A DNA stretch of 64,000 bases from Bryobacterales bacterium (lineage in GTDB: Bacteria > Acidobacteriota > Terriglobia > Bryobacterales > Bryobacteraceae): assembly GCA_016713735.1 (NCBI GenBank), contig JADJOP010000002.1:248001-312000 (forward strand), given 5' to 3'. Both the position numbers and the translations under genes were made by a program. The notes beneath the pieces are model-generated. The model was not told the origin of the DNA and did not search any database. It saw only the letters and a program-made list of their open reading frames with translations. Below, in pieces: positions 8,683-19,300 of this stretch (its first letter is position 1; each line of letters starts with the position of its first letter).

Positions 8683-11600
8683 GGCGCTTCCATAAGGTCC
8701 TGATCGCCAATCGGGGGGCAATTGCGTGCCGCATCATCCGCACGCTGCGCAAGATGGGCATCGGTTCGGTGGCTGTCTTTTCCGACGCCGACCGTCATGC
8801 GCTGCATGTGGAGCAGGCCGATGAGTCGTTTCATCTCGGCCCGGCGCAGGCGGCGTTGAGCTATCTGAATACGGAGAAGATTTTCGAAGCCTGCGAAGCG
8901 ACGGGGGCCGAGGCCATTCATCCTGGCTATGGATTCCTGAGCGAGAACGCCGCCTTCGCCGAGGAGTGTGCACGCCGGGGGATTGTGTTCATCGGCCCGG
9001 AGCCGGAGCAGATCCGCGCCTTCGGGCTGAAACACACGGCGCGGGCGATTGCGGCGCGGCACGAGGTGCCGCTGCTGCCGGGGACGGAACTACTCGAAAC
9101 TGAACACGCGGCGGCGCGGGAAGCATTGCGCATCGGCTATCCGGTGATGCTGAAGAGTACGGCGGGCGGCGGCGGCATCGGCATGCGCGTGTGCCGCGAT
9201 GAGGCGGAGCTGCGCGATGGTTTCGCCACCGTGCAGCGGCTGGGCGCGACGAATTTCAAGGACTCCGGCGTCTACCTGGAGAAGTTCGTCGAACGCGCGC
9301 GGCACATCGAAGTACAGATTTTTGGTGACGGCCAGGGCCGCGTGCTGGCGCTGGGCGAGCGCGATTGCTCGGCGCAGCGCCGCAACCAGAAGGTGATCGA
9401 GGAGACGCCCGCGCCCGGTCTCCTCGACACCACCCGGGCCGCGCTGTTTGCCGCCGCCGTGAAGTTGGGCGAAGCCGTGCGCTACGCCGGCGCCGGGACG
9501 GTGGAGTTCATCTACGACGACGCGACGCGTGAGTTCTACTTCCTTGAGGTGAACACGCGGCTTCAGGTGGAGCATGGCGTCACCGAAGAGGTGACGGGGC
9601 TCGACCTGGTGGAGTGGATGGTGCTGCAGGCGCAGGGCGATTTTCACCTGCCCGCGGAGGCGCCGCGCCCGCATGGCGCTTCGATCCAGGTGCGCGTGTA
9701 CGCCGAGGACCCGGGGCTCGACTTTGCGCCCAGTTCGGGCAAGGTGACCGATGTGCGGTTCAGTTCGCGCGCCCGCGTGGATGGCTGGATCACGCCGGGC
9801 GTGGAGGTGACGCCCTTCTACGATCCGCTGCTGGCCAAGATCATCGTGCGCGCCGAGGATCGCGCGCATGCCGTGCGCAAGCTCACTGAGGTGCTGGCCG
9901 AGTCGCGTATCGATGGGCTGGAAACCAACCTGCGCTATCTGCGCCAGGTGGTATCGAGCGATGGCTTTCACTTGGGCGGCATCACCACTTCATACTTGCG
10001 CGGGTTTTCCTATCAGCGCAACGGATTCAGCGTGGTGGAGGCAGGCACGCAGACGACAGTGCAGGACTGGCCCGGGCGCATCGGCTACTGGGATGTCGGC
10101 GTGCCGCCTTCAGGGCCGATGGATGCGCTCAGCTTCCGGCTGGCGAACCGCATCGTGGGCAACAGCGTGAACGCCCCGGCGCTGGAGTGTACGTTTACGG
10201 GGCCGGCGCTGCGATTTCACAGCGACTCGATTGTCGCGTTGACCGGCGCCGACATGCAGGCCACGCTCGATGGCGCGGCGGTGATGCGGTTTGTGCCGCT
10301 GGCGGTGCGGGCCGGGCAGATGCTGCAATTGAACGCGGTGGAGGGGCCGGGCTCGCGCGCCTACATCGCCATGCGCGGCGGGCTCGACGTGCCGGAGTAT
10401 CTGGGTTCGCGGGCGACGTTCATTCTGGGCAAGTTCGGCGGCCATGGTGGCCGCGTGCTGCGGCCGGGCGACACGCTGCACACGGGCGATTTCGCCGAGT
10501 CCGAGCCGAAGCCTGCCGCGGAAGCGCCGGCGTTGGCGAACGAATGGAATGTGGGCGTGCTGTATGGCCCGCATGGCGCGCCCGACTATTTCACGGAGAA
10601 GGACATGGAGATGTTCTTCTCGACGGCGTGGAAGGTGCACTACAACTCTGACCGCACGGGCGTGCGGCTGATCGGCCCGAAGCCGGAGTGGGCGCGCACC
10701 GATGGCGGCGAGGCGGGGCTGCACCCGTCGAACATTCACGACAACGCCTACGCGATCGGCACGGTGGATTTCACGGGCGATATGCCGGTGGTGTTGGGGC
10801 CGGATGGTCCTAGCCTGGGCGGGTTTGTATGTCCAGCCACGATGGCGCACTCCGAGTTGTGGAAACAGGGGCAGTTCAAGCCCGGCGATACGGTGCGCTT
10901 CCATCGTTTGAGTGAAGCCGAAGCGGCGCGCATGGAAGACGCGGTGGAGTACGCGCTCTCGACACTCGATGCGCCGTTTCCCGTCTTGGAGCTGAGCGGC
11001 AAGGGCGAGGCGGCGATCCTGGCGCGGGAAGAAGCAACACCGGAAGCCCCTGCGCTGACGATCCGCGCCGGCGGTGACAAGTATCTGCTGCTTGAGTACG
11101 GCCCGAACGTGCTCGACATGAACCTGCGGTTCCGCGTGCATGCATTGATGGAGGGGCTACGGCATCTGCAGTTGCCCGGCGTCATCGACATTACGCCCGG
11201 CATCCGGTCGCTCCATGTGCACTACGACAGCCGCCGTCTGCCGCGCGAGCAGTTGCTCGAGGCTCTGCACACGGCCGAGTCAGTCATTCCGCCGCTGGAT
11301 GACCTCAGCGTGCCCTCGCGCATCGTGCACTTGCCGTTGAGTTGGGACGACCCGCAAACGCAACTGGCGATTCAGAAGTACATGCAGGGCGTGCGGCCGG
11401 ATGCGCCGTGGTGCCCATCGAACATTGAGTTCATCCGCCGCATCAACGGGCTCGATTCCATTGACGACGTCTACAAGACGGTATTCGGAGCGAATTATCT
11501 GGTATTGGGCCTGGGCGATGTCTACCTGGGCGCGCCGGTGGCGACGCCGGTCGATCCGCGCCACCGGCTGGTGACCACCAAGTACAATCCGGCGCGCACC

Positions 11601-12284
11601 TGGACGCCGGAGAATGCGGTGGGCATCGGCGGGGCGTATCTGTGCGTGTACGGCATGGAAGGGCCGGGCGGTTATCAGTTTGTCGGGCGCACGGTGCAGA
11701 TGTGGAACACGTGGCGCTCGACGCCGAACTTTGAACCGGGCACGCCGTGGCTGCTGCGGTTCTTCGATCAGATCCGGTTCTATCCGGTGGAAGCCGGGGA
11801 GCTGCTGGAGATGCGCGAGGCGTTTCCGTATGGCAAGTTCGAGGTGAAGACGGAAGCCACCCGGTTCAAACTCAGTGAGCACCACGCCTTCTTGAACTCA
11901 ATTCAGCGCGAGACGGCCGAGTTCCGCAAGACGCAGGGTGAAGCCTTTGCCGCCGAGCGTGAGCGCTGGAAGGCGGCCGGGCAGGCTGAATTCGTGCAAC
12001 CGCCCGACGATGGACTGGCGCCCGCCGCGCCGGAAGCGATTCCAGCCGGGTGCCAGGCCGTGCGCGCGCCGATAACGGCCAGCGTGTGGAACGTGGCCGT
12101 CGAGCCCGGGCAGCGTGTGGAGGCCGGCGAGAGGCTGATCATTCTCGAAGCGATGAAGATGGAACTGGCCGTGGCCGCGCCGCGCGCCGGAATCGTGGAA
12201 CAACTGCGCTGCGCGCCGGGAGCCTTTGTCTCAGCCGGACAGGACCTGCTCGTGCTGCGCACGGAAAGCGAGGCCGTTGCATGA
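8679..12284 (+). CDS. Biotin-dependent urea/guanidine carboxylase
   Basis: 1201-aa single-chain carboxylase. Residues 1-450 are a biotin carboxylase (ATP-grasp) with LKSTAGGGGIGMRVC, FLEVNTRLQVEHGVTEEVTG and the C-terminal AccC-like lid; residues 455-1080 are the carboxyltransferase region built of KipA-like and KipI-like halves (SVVEAGTQTTVQDWPGRIGY opens it); the C-terminus is a biotin carrier with EAMKM, biotinyl Lys about 1160. It carboxylates urea to allophanate or guanidine to carboxyguanidine using ATP and bicarbonate. Starts with GTG overlapping the DUF1989 gene. The DUF1989 pair beside it makes guanidine the likelier substrate; that is inference. Confidence 0.92.
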   Translation: MRRFHKVLIANRGAIACRIIRTLRKMGIGSVAVFSDADRHALHVEQADESFHLGPAQAALSYLNTEKIFEACEATGAEAIHPGYGFLSENAAFAEECARRGIVFIGPEPEQIRAFGLKHTARAIAARHEVPLLPGTELLETEHAAAREALRIGYPVMLKSTAGGGGIGMRVCRDEAELRDGFATVQRLGATNFKDSGVYLEKFVERARHIEVQIFGDGQGRVLALGERDCSAQRRNQKVIEETPAPGLLDTTRAALFAAAVKLGEAVRYAGAGTVEFIYDDATREFYFLEVNTRLQVEHGVTEEVTGLDLVEWMVLQAQGDFHLPAEAPRPHGASIQVRVYAEDPGLDFAPSSGKVTDVRFSSRARVDGWITPGVEVTPFYDPLLAKIIVRAEDRAHAVRKLTEVLAESRIDGLETNLRYLRQVVSSDGFHLGGITTSYLRGFSYQRNGFSVVEAGTQTTVQDWPGRIGYWDVGVPPSGPMDALSFRLANRIVGNSVNAPALECTFTGPALRFHSDSIVALTGADMQATLDGAAVMRFVPLAVRAGQMLQLNAVEGPGSRAYIAMRGGLDVPEYLGSRATFILGKFGGHGGRVLRPGDTLHTGDFAESEPKPAAEAPALANEWNVGVLYGPHGAPDYFTEKDMEMFFSTAWKVHYNSDRTGVRLIGPKPEWARTDGGEAGLHPSNIHDNAYAIGTVDFTGDMPVVLGPDGPSLGGFVCPATMAHSELWKQGQFKPGDTVRFHRLSEAEAARMEDAVEYALSTLDAPFPVLELSGKGEAAILAREEATPEAPALTIRAGGDKYLLLEYGPNVLDMNLRFRVHALMEGLRHLQLPGVIDITPGIRSLHVHYDSRRLPREQLLEALHTAESVIPPLDDLSVPSRIVHLPLSWDDPQTQLAIQKYMQGVRPDAPWCPSNIEFIRRINGLDSIDDVYKTVFGANYLVLGLGDVYLGAPVATPVDPRHRLVTTKYNPARTWTPENAVGIGGAYLCVYGMEGPGGYQFVGRTVQMWNTWRSTPNFEPGTPWLLRFFDQIRFYPVEAGELLEMREAFPYGKFEVKTEATRFKLSEHHAFLNSIQRETAEFRKTQGEAFAAERERWKAAGQAEFVQPPDDGLAPAAPEAIPAGCQAVRAPITASVWNVAVEPGQRVEAGERLIILEAMKMELAVAAPRAGIVEQLRCAPGAFVSAGQDLLVLRTESEAVA

Positions 12285-14125
12285 GCTCGTACCTGAGCTT
12301 CGACATCGCCCATTTGCGCGCCTACTACCAGCAAGGCACGCTGCGGCCGAGTGAATTGGTGCGCGAAGTCTACGAGCGCATCGCGCAAAATGGCGTGACG
12401 CCGGTGTGGATTCACCTGCCGGATCGCAAGGAAGCAGTGCGGCGGGCGCTGGAGTTGGAGCATGATCCGGCCTCGCGCGCGCTGCCGCTTTACGGCATTC
12501 CGTTCGCGGTCAAGGACAACATCGACGTGGCCGGTGCACCGACGACTGCGGGTTGTCCGAAGTATGCCTACCAGCCGCAGGTGTCGGCGACGGTGGTGCG
12601 GCGGCTGGTGGAAGCCGGGGCACTGTTCATTGGTAAGACGAACCTCGATCAGTTCGCCACGGGACTAGTGGGACAGCGCTCGCCCTATGGCGGCTGCGCG
12701 AGCGTGTTCAACCCGCGCTATATCTCGGGCGGATCGTCGTCGGGCTCGGCGGTGGCGGTGGCGCGTGGCGAAGTGAGTTTTTCGCTTGGCACCGATACGG
12801 CGGGATCAGGGCGCGTGCCGGCGGCGTTCAACAATCTGATCGGCCTCAAGCCGACGCGCGGGGCGCTGTCCACGGCGGGCGTCGTGCCGGCCTGCCGGAC
12901 GCTCGATTGCGTGACGGTGTTCACGCACACGGCCGCCGATGCCGACCTGGTGTACCAGACGGCGGCCGGCTTTGACGCGGCTGATCCCTATTCGCGGCGG
13001 CCGGGGCCGGGCGATGGGGCGGCGCCGTGGTTGCGCGGGGCGTTTCGCTTCGGAGTTCCGAAGCCGAGCCAGTGGGAGTTCTTCGGCGATGATGGGGCGC
13101 GCGATTTGTACGCACAGTCCATCGAACGGCTGAAGTCGCTGGGCGGCGAGATGGTGGAGATCGACTACGCTCCGTTTCTGGCGGCGGCGCAATTGCTGTA
13201 TGCCGGCCCATGGGTGGCAGAGCGGCTGACGGCGATTCAAGCGTTCGCCGAGAAGTATGCGAGTGAGATCCACCCGGTGGTTCGCGGCATCATCCTCGGC
13301 GGGGCCTCGCACAGCGCGGTGAACGCATTTGACGCGCAGTACAAACTGGCCGCCTTGCGCGCAGCCACGCTTGATGAGTGGCGCAAGATGGACGTGATGC
13401 TGCTGCCGACCACGGGCACGATCTACACGCGCGCGGAAGTGGAGGCTGACCCGGTGCGGTTGAACTCCAAGCTCGGCCACTACACGAATTTCGTCAATCT
13501 GCTCGACCTCGCCGCCGTGGCGCTGCCGGCGGGGTTCAGGCAAAACGGCCTGCCCTTCGGCGTCACGTTGATCGCCGATGCCTGGACGGAGCGGGCGCTG
13601 TTGGCGTTGACCGATCGCATGCACCGGGCGCTGGGCGGGCGCTTGGGCGGCACGGAGGCGCAGGTGGAAGAGACGCCGGCGCTGTCCGTGACGCCGGCCG
13701 CCACGCGGTGTGTGGAGGTCGCCGTCGTGGGCGCGCATTTGAGCGGCCAGCCGCTCAACAGTCAACTCACGGAACGCGGCGCGCGCCTGGTGCGCACGAC
13801 GCGCACGGCGCCGGGCTACCGGCTCTACGCCTTGAAAGAGACGCTGCCGCCGAACCCCGGACCCGCTAAACCCGGACTGGTGCGCGACGCAACGTTCACC
13901 GGGCCGGGCATCGAGTTGGAGGTGTGGGCCGTGCCCGAGGATGCCTTCGGCAGTTTCGTGGCCCTCGTGCCCGCGCCGCTCGGCATCGGGAGCGCGACGA
14001 TCGAGGACGGCTCCTCGGTGAAGTGTTTCATCTGCGAGCAGTATGCGATCGCAGGGTCGCTCGAGATCACGCAGCATGGCGGCTGGCGCGGCTGGTTGCG
14101 TTCGCGGGCCCAGCCGGCGGCCTGA
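12281..14125 (+). CDS. atzF: Allophanate hydrolase
   Basis: 614-aa amidase-signature enzyme that cleaves allophanate to ammonia and CO2, the last step of this operon. The catalytic Lys is in FAVKDNIDVAG and the Gly/Ser-rich signature is SGGSSSGSAVAVARGE followed by GTDTAGSGRVPAAFNNLIG. After the amidase part (about residues 1-460) a C-terminal domain of about 125 residues follows (AVVGAHLSGQPLNSQLTERG), which in known allophanate hydrolases handles the N-carboxy intermediate. The ATG at 12281 overlaps the carboxylase stop by 4 bp, showing tight coupling. Confidence 0.92.
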   Translation: MSSYLSFDIAHLRAYYQQGTLRPSELVREVYERIAQNGVTPVWIHLPDRKEAVRRALELEHDPASRALPLYGIPFAVKDNIDVAGAPTTAGCPKYAYQPQVSATVVRRLVEAGALFIGKTNLDQFATGLVGQRSPYGGCASVFNPRYISGGSSSGSAVAVARGEVSFSLGTDTAGSGRVPAAFNNLIGLKPTRGALSTAGVVPACRTLDCVTVFTHTAADADLVYQTAAGFDAADPYSRRPGPGDGAAPWLRGAFRFGVPKPSQWEFFGDDGARDLYAQSIERLKSLGGEMVEIDYAPFLAAAQLLYAGPWVAERLTAIQAFAEKYASEIHPVVRGIILGGASHSAVNAFDAQYKLAALRAATLDEWRKMDVMLLPTTGTIYTRAEVEADPVRLNSKLGHYTNFVNLLDLAAVALPAGFRQNGLPFGVTLIADAWTERALLALTDRMHRALGGRLGGTEAQVEETPALSVTPAATRCVEVAVVGAHLSGQPLNSQLTERGARLVRTTRTAPGYRLYALKETLPPNPGPAKPGLVRDATFTGPGIELEVWAVPEDAFGSFVALVPAPLGIGSATIEDGSSVKCFICEQYAIAGSLEITQHGGWRGWLRSRAQPAA

Positions 14126-14131
14126 GGACGT

Positions 14132-14776
14132 CTACTTCGCGTAGGTGGCGTAGCCGGCGATGGCGGCGTAGATGCCCATCATGAGCATCTGCATGCCGAT
14201 GACGGCGATGATCAGGCCCATCAGGCGGCTCACTACATTCAGACCGTTTTGTCCCAAAAAGCCCATCAGCCGTGCGCTGAACAGGAACGAAGCCAGCGTC
14301 ACGGCGCAGATGAGGGCGGCGGCCACAAGCGTCATGGCCACGCGCAGCAGGTTGCCGTCACCGGCGAAGCCCATGGCCGTGGAGATGGTGCCCGGCCCGG
14401 CCACCAGCGGCGTGGCCAGCGGCGAGACGGCCACGGTGAGCTGCGATTCGCGGCAGTCCTCCTGATCCTCGTCGGTCGGGGCGTGTACGCGCGATGGCTG
14501 CCCGTGGACCATCTCAAAGCCGACCATCATCACCAGCACGCCGCCGACGATGCGGAAGGCGGTGAGCGTGATGCCGAAGAGGCTGAAAATGAGATTGCCG
14601 GAGACCGTGAACAGGGCGATGATGCCGAAAGCGATGGCCACGGCGCGGCGGGCCACCTGCGCGCGCACGTCGAGCGAACTGCCGGCCGTCACGTTGGCAA
14701 AGATCGGCGCTGTGGAGATGGGATTGATGATGGCGAAGAAGCCGGTCACCATCGCGCCGAAGAGGGTCCAATCCAT
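14132..14776 (-). CDS. MarC family integral membrane protein
   Basis: 214-aa inner-membrane protein with six hydrophobic segments. The N-terminal TGFFAIINPISTAPIFANVT and the loop VSPLATPLVAGPGTISTAMG are the MarC/UPF0056 signatures; function is not known despite the historic link to multiple antibiotic resistance. It converges with allophanate hydrolase, 6 bp apart, with no terminator visible between. Confidence 0.9.
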   Translation of the reverse strand: MDWTLFGAMVTGFFAIINPISTAPIFANVTAGSSLDVRAQVARRAVAIAFGIIALFTVSGNLIFSLFGITLTAFRIVGGVLVMMVGFEMVHGQPSRVHAPTDEDQEDCRESQLTVAVSPLATPLVAGPGTISTAMGFAGDGNLLRVAMTLVAAALICAVTLASFLFSARLMGFLGQNGLNVVSRLMGLIIAVIGMQMLMMGIYAAIAGYATYAK

Positions 14777-14916
14777 GGGCTACTCGAAGCCCCCCAGTTT
14801 TGCGATATCCAGCGAGGGGGCGCTCCGGGTCCGTCCCTTGCCGCCTGTGCCAAGATCTTGATGCCTGGAAGGGCTGAAGCCTGTCCTTGGCGGAAATCCA
14901 CGTGCGCATCCACTTC

Positions 14917-15132
14917 TCAGGATCTCTCTGTGTTGCCCGTGAGATGCGTGAATCTCAGCCAATGCCTCCCCGCGTCACGTAGTCCCACCTCCCGCCACGA
15001 CTGCCTGTCGAGATAGGTGCTCCCCCAAGAGGGGGGGGGGGGGGGGGCCCCCCCCGGCCGGGCTGGCGCCTGCAGTCCTTTTCTCAAGTCACCGCCAAGC
15101 CCGGCCTCTACGGCAACTTCCGCAAAACTCAT
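14917..15132 (-). pseudogene. Remnant of the partner gene of the AAA-ATPase
   Basis: An ATG at 15132 overlaps the ATPase stop by 4 bp, the mark of an operon. The first 27 residues (MSFAEVAVEAGLGGDLRKGL and QAPARPG) look like a genuine protein start, but the frame then runs into the G17C8 tract (read as Pro) and continues without recognisable family features to a stop at 14917. The remaining 350-bp space up to marC (14777-15128) holds no other convincing gene. I infer a truncated or mis-assembled partner protein of unknown function. Confidence 0.45.
15031..15055. repeat. G17C8 homopolymer junction
   Basis: Seventeen G followed directly by eight C, embedded in otherwise normal sequence and interrupting the remnant partner gene. 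Similar G-then-C runs occur at 3498-3560. It resembles an assembly junction from poly-G low-signal reads, though a natural tract is possible. Confidence 0.75.
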
Positions 15133-16250
15133 TCCGCCGACTCCGACATCGAGACCGCGGCTGCTACGAGATTTCCTATCTCTCCGCTCCAGCCGGTAAG
15201 TCCACCCCATCCAGCCTCGATGGAGTCGGCGGAGCCAGGGTCGAGGTTGGAGATATCCGAAGTCGTTCCTGTGTTCCTATCGAAATAATAGACGGCAAAC
15301 TTCTTCTGCAGGAGGCGCTGTGCCATGGTTTCGAGTTCAGGAGTTGACGGAAGGCCCAACATCCTGAGCACCAAGCGGTGGCTGGCTGCATGCCCCTGAA
15401 ACTGCCGCAAGGCCCATACGACGTCCAGCACGGCGTTGGAATGCGTCGATATGCAAAGGCGAAGCGGTGGTTGAGAGGGGATTGACAACAACTCCAATAG
15501 TGCCCCCATCGCCACCATGATGCCCTCGGGGTGGAGACCCAGTTCCGGCTCCTCGACGATGAGCCACGGGTACGGCAAGGGAGCGTTGTATCCGGGCAAG
15601 CAGCGGTTGATGCCCAGCAGTGCGGATGAACCCAGCGGCCGAGCCAGAGTTCAGAGGAGGGCGAGGGAGCGCGGGTTTCGGGGTGTGGTCCGGTCAATTG
15701 CGATCTGGAAGCCCGCGAAGATGACTTCACTCACGCGCTTCTGAACCAAGAGAGGCTGCTCGGCAACCGGGAAGACCGTTGTGTGCCGCCTGTATCCCAA
15801 CTCAAGGAGAGACCGGACCTCCTCGCTGAAATCGCGCACCGTGAATGGGTCGCTGGCATTGAAATCAGAGAACGATCGGATCCATCCCTCACGTGTGTAA
15901 CACATGGAGCGGTTCGCGGGGATATAGAAGACTCTCTCCCATCCGAGCGACTCTACTACTTCCGCCTTGTCAGTCTCGACCGGCATCCCGTCGGCGAAGA
16001 CGTGACCCTCGGCCGGGTCGCCGGACGTGCGGAGGCCAGGCCCAAGAAAGAGGTCTGTTAGGTTGAAGTCGAAATTCAGCCCGGCCTCCCGCATCCGGAC
16101 CATGATATGGGAGCGATCGAGAGCGAGCTTCAACAACTGCAGGAATACGCTCTTGCCACTCGCCTGAGGGCCGACGAGGATCGTCAGGTCCCCAAAATCC
16201 ACCTTCGCATGACGAATCGGTCCGACGTTTTTCACCTCGAGGACTTTCAT
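15129..16250 (-). pseudogene. AAA-family (OLD/AAA_21-like) ATPase with an in-frame stop
   Basis: One frame spans 374 codons but is interrupted by TGA at 15651-15653. Before it: MKVLEVKNVGPIRHAKVDFG and Walker A GPQASGKS near residue 32. After it: WLIVEEPELGLHPEG (Walker B) and CISTHSNAVLDVVWALR, then the ending YFDRNTGTTSDISNLDPGS typical of a soil-bacterial family of small SMC-like ATPases. The segment just after the stop, where an SAGQ-like signature is expected, reads poorly, so small compensating indels may accompany the stop. Such ATPases often work with a small partner in anti-phage or unknown systems; here both genes look damaged. Readthrough of TGA is not supported by anything seen. 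Confidence 0.75.
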
Positions 16251-16309
16251 GGGTTCACTCCAATTCTAGCCGTCGAACCGGCGCCTGAGCGGATGTCCGC
16301 ACAAACAGA

Positions 16310-16339
16310 CCGGGCCGGACCCCGTAGGATCCGGCCCGG
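16310..16339 (-). terminator. Likely terminator of the OmpA/PKD gene
   Basis: A perfect 10-bp stem (CCGGGCCGGA and TCCGGCCCGG) with a 10-nt loop, 25 bp beyond the stop of the minus-strand OmpA/PKD gene. On that strand it is followed by TCTGTTTGTG, a modest T-rich tail, so it fits an intrinsic terminator; it also sits just upstream of the ATPase start. Confidence 0.6.
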
Positions 16340-16363
16340 CCTAAGTTCAGTCTGCGGCGGCCG

Positions 16364-19300
16364 TCAGCGGTTGGAGCCGCCCACGGTCACCAGCGTGACG
16401 CGGACGACGGTGGTCCCGCTCAGGCCCTGCGCGTCGGTCACCTTCAGCTCAAACTCGAAGTCCCTGTGATTGGAGTCCTCGAGGATAGCCTGGGTGATGG
16501 GCGTATTCGGGCTGAGAACGGTGGCCTTGCCGTCGAGGCTGCGCCACTCGTAGGTGAGCGGCCCGCCATCGGGATCAAACGAGCCCGAGCCGTTCAGCAC
16601 CACCTGGCGCAGCGGCGTCAGGAAGCTCGAAATCGGCACAAAGGCCGTCGGCGGGCGGTTGGGCGGAGTCGTGCCCGTGTCAACGGTCACCGAAACCATG
16701 GCCTGGGCCGTGTTGTTGCGGCCGCGGCCGATGGCGGTGAGCAGGTAGGTGGTCGTCTTGATCGGACCGGCGTTGGTGAGCGAACCGTTAGGCTGGCGCG
16801 CTCCAATGCCCTCGGTGATGAACACTTCAACGGCGTTCTCCGTGGTCCAGGCGAACGTCACGGGTGAGCCCGGCGTCGTGATCTGGTTGGGATTGGCGGT
16901 GAAGGAGATCACCTTCACGCGCGGAATCACGTTCACGGTCGCGTTGGCAACCGAGCTGCCGAAGCGGTTGGTCGCCGTCAGCGTATAGGTGGTGGTCGTG
17001 GCCGGCATCACGTCGCCCGAGCCCGTCGGGGCGGGGCTGGAAATGCCCGTGATCTCGATCGTATCGGCGCCTTGCACGGCCCAGCTCAGGGTCGACTTGT
17101 CGCCTTCCACGATCTCCATCGGTTCGGCCTTGAATGAGGTGATGATCGGGGCGTTGCCCGTCTGCACGTTCACCGAAGCCGTGCAGGTGGCCTCACCGCC
17201 ATCGCCGCGGGCGATCAGCGTATAGGTGGTCGATTGCGCCGGCGTCACGACGGCCGAGCCGACCGGCGCGTACGTACCGACACCCACCACTTCCACGCTG
17301 CGGGCGTTTTCACTGTTCCAACTGATGGTGGCGGCTTCACCCGGCAGGATGGTCGCCGGGCTGGCCGAGCAGCTCACGAAGCGCGCCTGGACGCGTTCCA
17401 CGGCCACGACCACAACCGCGGTTTCCTCGCTGGTGGCGTTGCGCGCCGTCAGCGTGTAGCTGCGGGTCTGGGTGGGCGACACGCTCACCGCGCCCGACTG
17501 CGGGTTGAGGCTCTGCGTGACGTCGGTGATCGACACCGAAGTGGCGTTCTCGACGAGGTAGTTCAGCGTCGAGCTCTCACCGCGCTGGATGAGGGTCGGG
17601 TTGGCCGTCCAGCGGAGGATGCGCACGCGCGGCGCTTCCTGCGTGGTTACCGTCACACGGGCGATGGCCTGGGCGTTCTTGTCGTCGGCCACCAGCACGC
17701 GGAAGCCGTACATCTGGCCTTCATTCGCTGAGAAGCTCGGCCGCGCCGTGTTGGCGCCGCTCAGAGTCACCGCCGGACCGGCCACCTGCGACCACTGGAA
17801 CGTGATCGGGTCGCCATCCGGATCGTAGGAATCCGAGGCGTCCAACTGGATCGTGCCGGCCTTCACACCGAGCAGGTCCTTCACCACCGGCACCGGCGGG
17901 TCGTTGCCCGTGCGGCGCGTGCGGGTGAGCATCTCGTAGCGCACGCGCGGAATGTCGACCGGCACCGGATGATCGGCGGCGGCAAATTCCTTCGGGTGCA
18001 TGTAATTGCCGAAGAGGATGCCGAACACGGCGCGGCCGTTGTTGCTTGAGCCGATGAGAGTCTCGTTCACGCCGCCTTCGGCCGACACGGCGAAGTAGCT
18101 GTTCACCGGGAAGACCAGGCGGGCGGTGCCGCCGGCCTTCTTGTTGCCGCCGGCGCTCTTTAGCCAGCCGATGTTGCCTTCCACCCAGGGCGATTTCTCG
18201 CTGCGGCCGAGGGCCACGGTGCCCGAGGCGCCGAGCTGATCGACGGCGTGGAGGTAGGTCTCGGTGACGAGGTTGCGCTGGGCAACAGTCTTGATCACCG
18301 CGTCGTTGAGGAAGGTCTTCACGCCGAACAGGCCGATCTTGCCCTGGCCGAAGAGGTAGTCAGCGGTGAAGCTGGCCTGGCCGAGCGTGCCGGTGTTGTC
18401 CATGCCCTTCATCCAGACGTTCTTGAAGCTGGCGAAGCTGCCGAGTTGGATGTCCTTCCAGCGGTTCACCAAACCGAGGTCGAACTGGCCTTCGCGGCGG
18501 TCGCGGAAGTACATGTACTCACCCTGGGCCTGCACGGCGCTGCGCGTACCGAACGGCGCGAAGTAGCGCGCGCGGCCGGTCATCGTCACATCGCCCGAGC
18601 CGTCCGGACCCACGTTCAAGCCAAGCAGCGAGAACTTCGGCGAACTGGAGCGCATCTCGTCGACGGCCTTCTTGGCGGCCGACTCAGCCATCTGGGTCAA
18701 CTGCGTTTGGCTGGGGGCCGCGCTCGCGCCTGCCGCACCAGCGGCGCCCGCCGCGCCCGCCGCACCCGAGCCCACACCGCCGCGCTTCATGGCGGCCAGC
18801 TCATCGAGGATCTTGCGGTGGTCGTCCTTCAACTGGCGCAACTCGGCTAGGATCTCCTCCAGCTTGTCGAGCCGCTTCAGGATCAGGTCGCAGCACTCCT
18901 CCATCTTCTTGGCGTGCTTTTCCATGGCCGACACGGTATCGCCCGCGCCGGCGTTGGCCTTCACGACGTTGCCTTTGTCGTCGGTCAACGTCATCTGCAC
19001 GCGCCGGTTCACAAACCGGCCTTCCTTGGTTTCATTGCCCACCTTCGGCGCGCGCTTGCCTTGAGCCGACGCCGTGGTCTGGTTCGGGTTGGCCCCGTAC
19101 TTTTCCAAAAATGCCTTCACCGCCTTGGCGCGGTTCATCGCCAGCTTGTCGTTAAAGGGATGCGAGCCGAGCGAATCGGCGTGTCCTTCCACCTTTAAGC
19201 GCCAGCCGGGGTTGCCTTTCAGCAGCTCGGCCATGCGCAGCAGGGTGGGGAATCCATCAGAGATCTTGGCCGAGTTGGTCTCGAAGTTGATCTCCTCCCA

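Noticed and set aside
14514..14909. 131-codon minus-strand frame overlapping marC
   Set aside because: Out of frame with MarC, which is clearly coding; no motif or start signal.
15651..15653. TGA in the AAA-ATPase as a selenocysteine codon
   Set aside because: No Cys/Sec-type context in this ATPase family and no stem-loop resembling a bacterial SECIS right after it.
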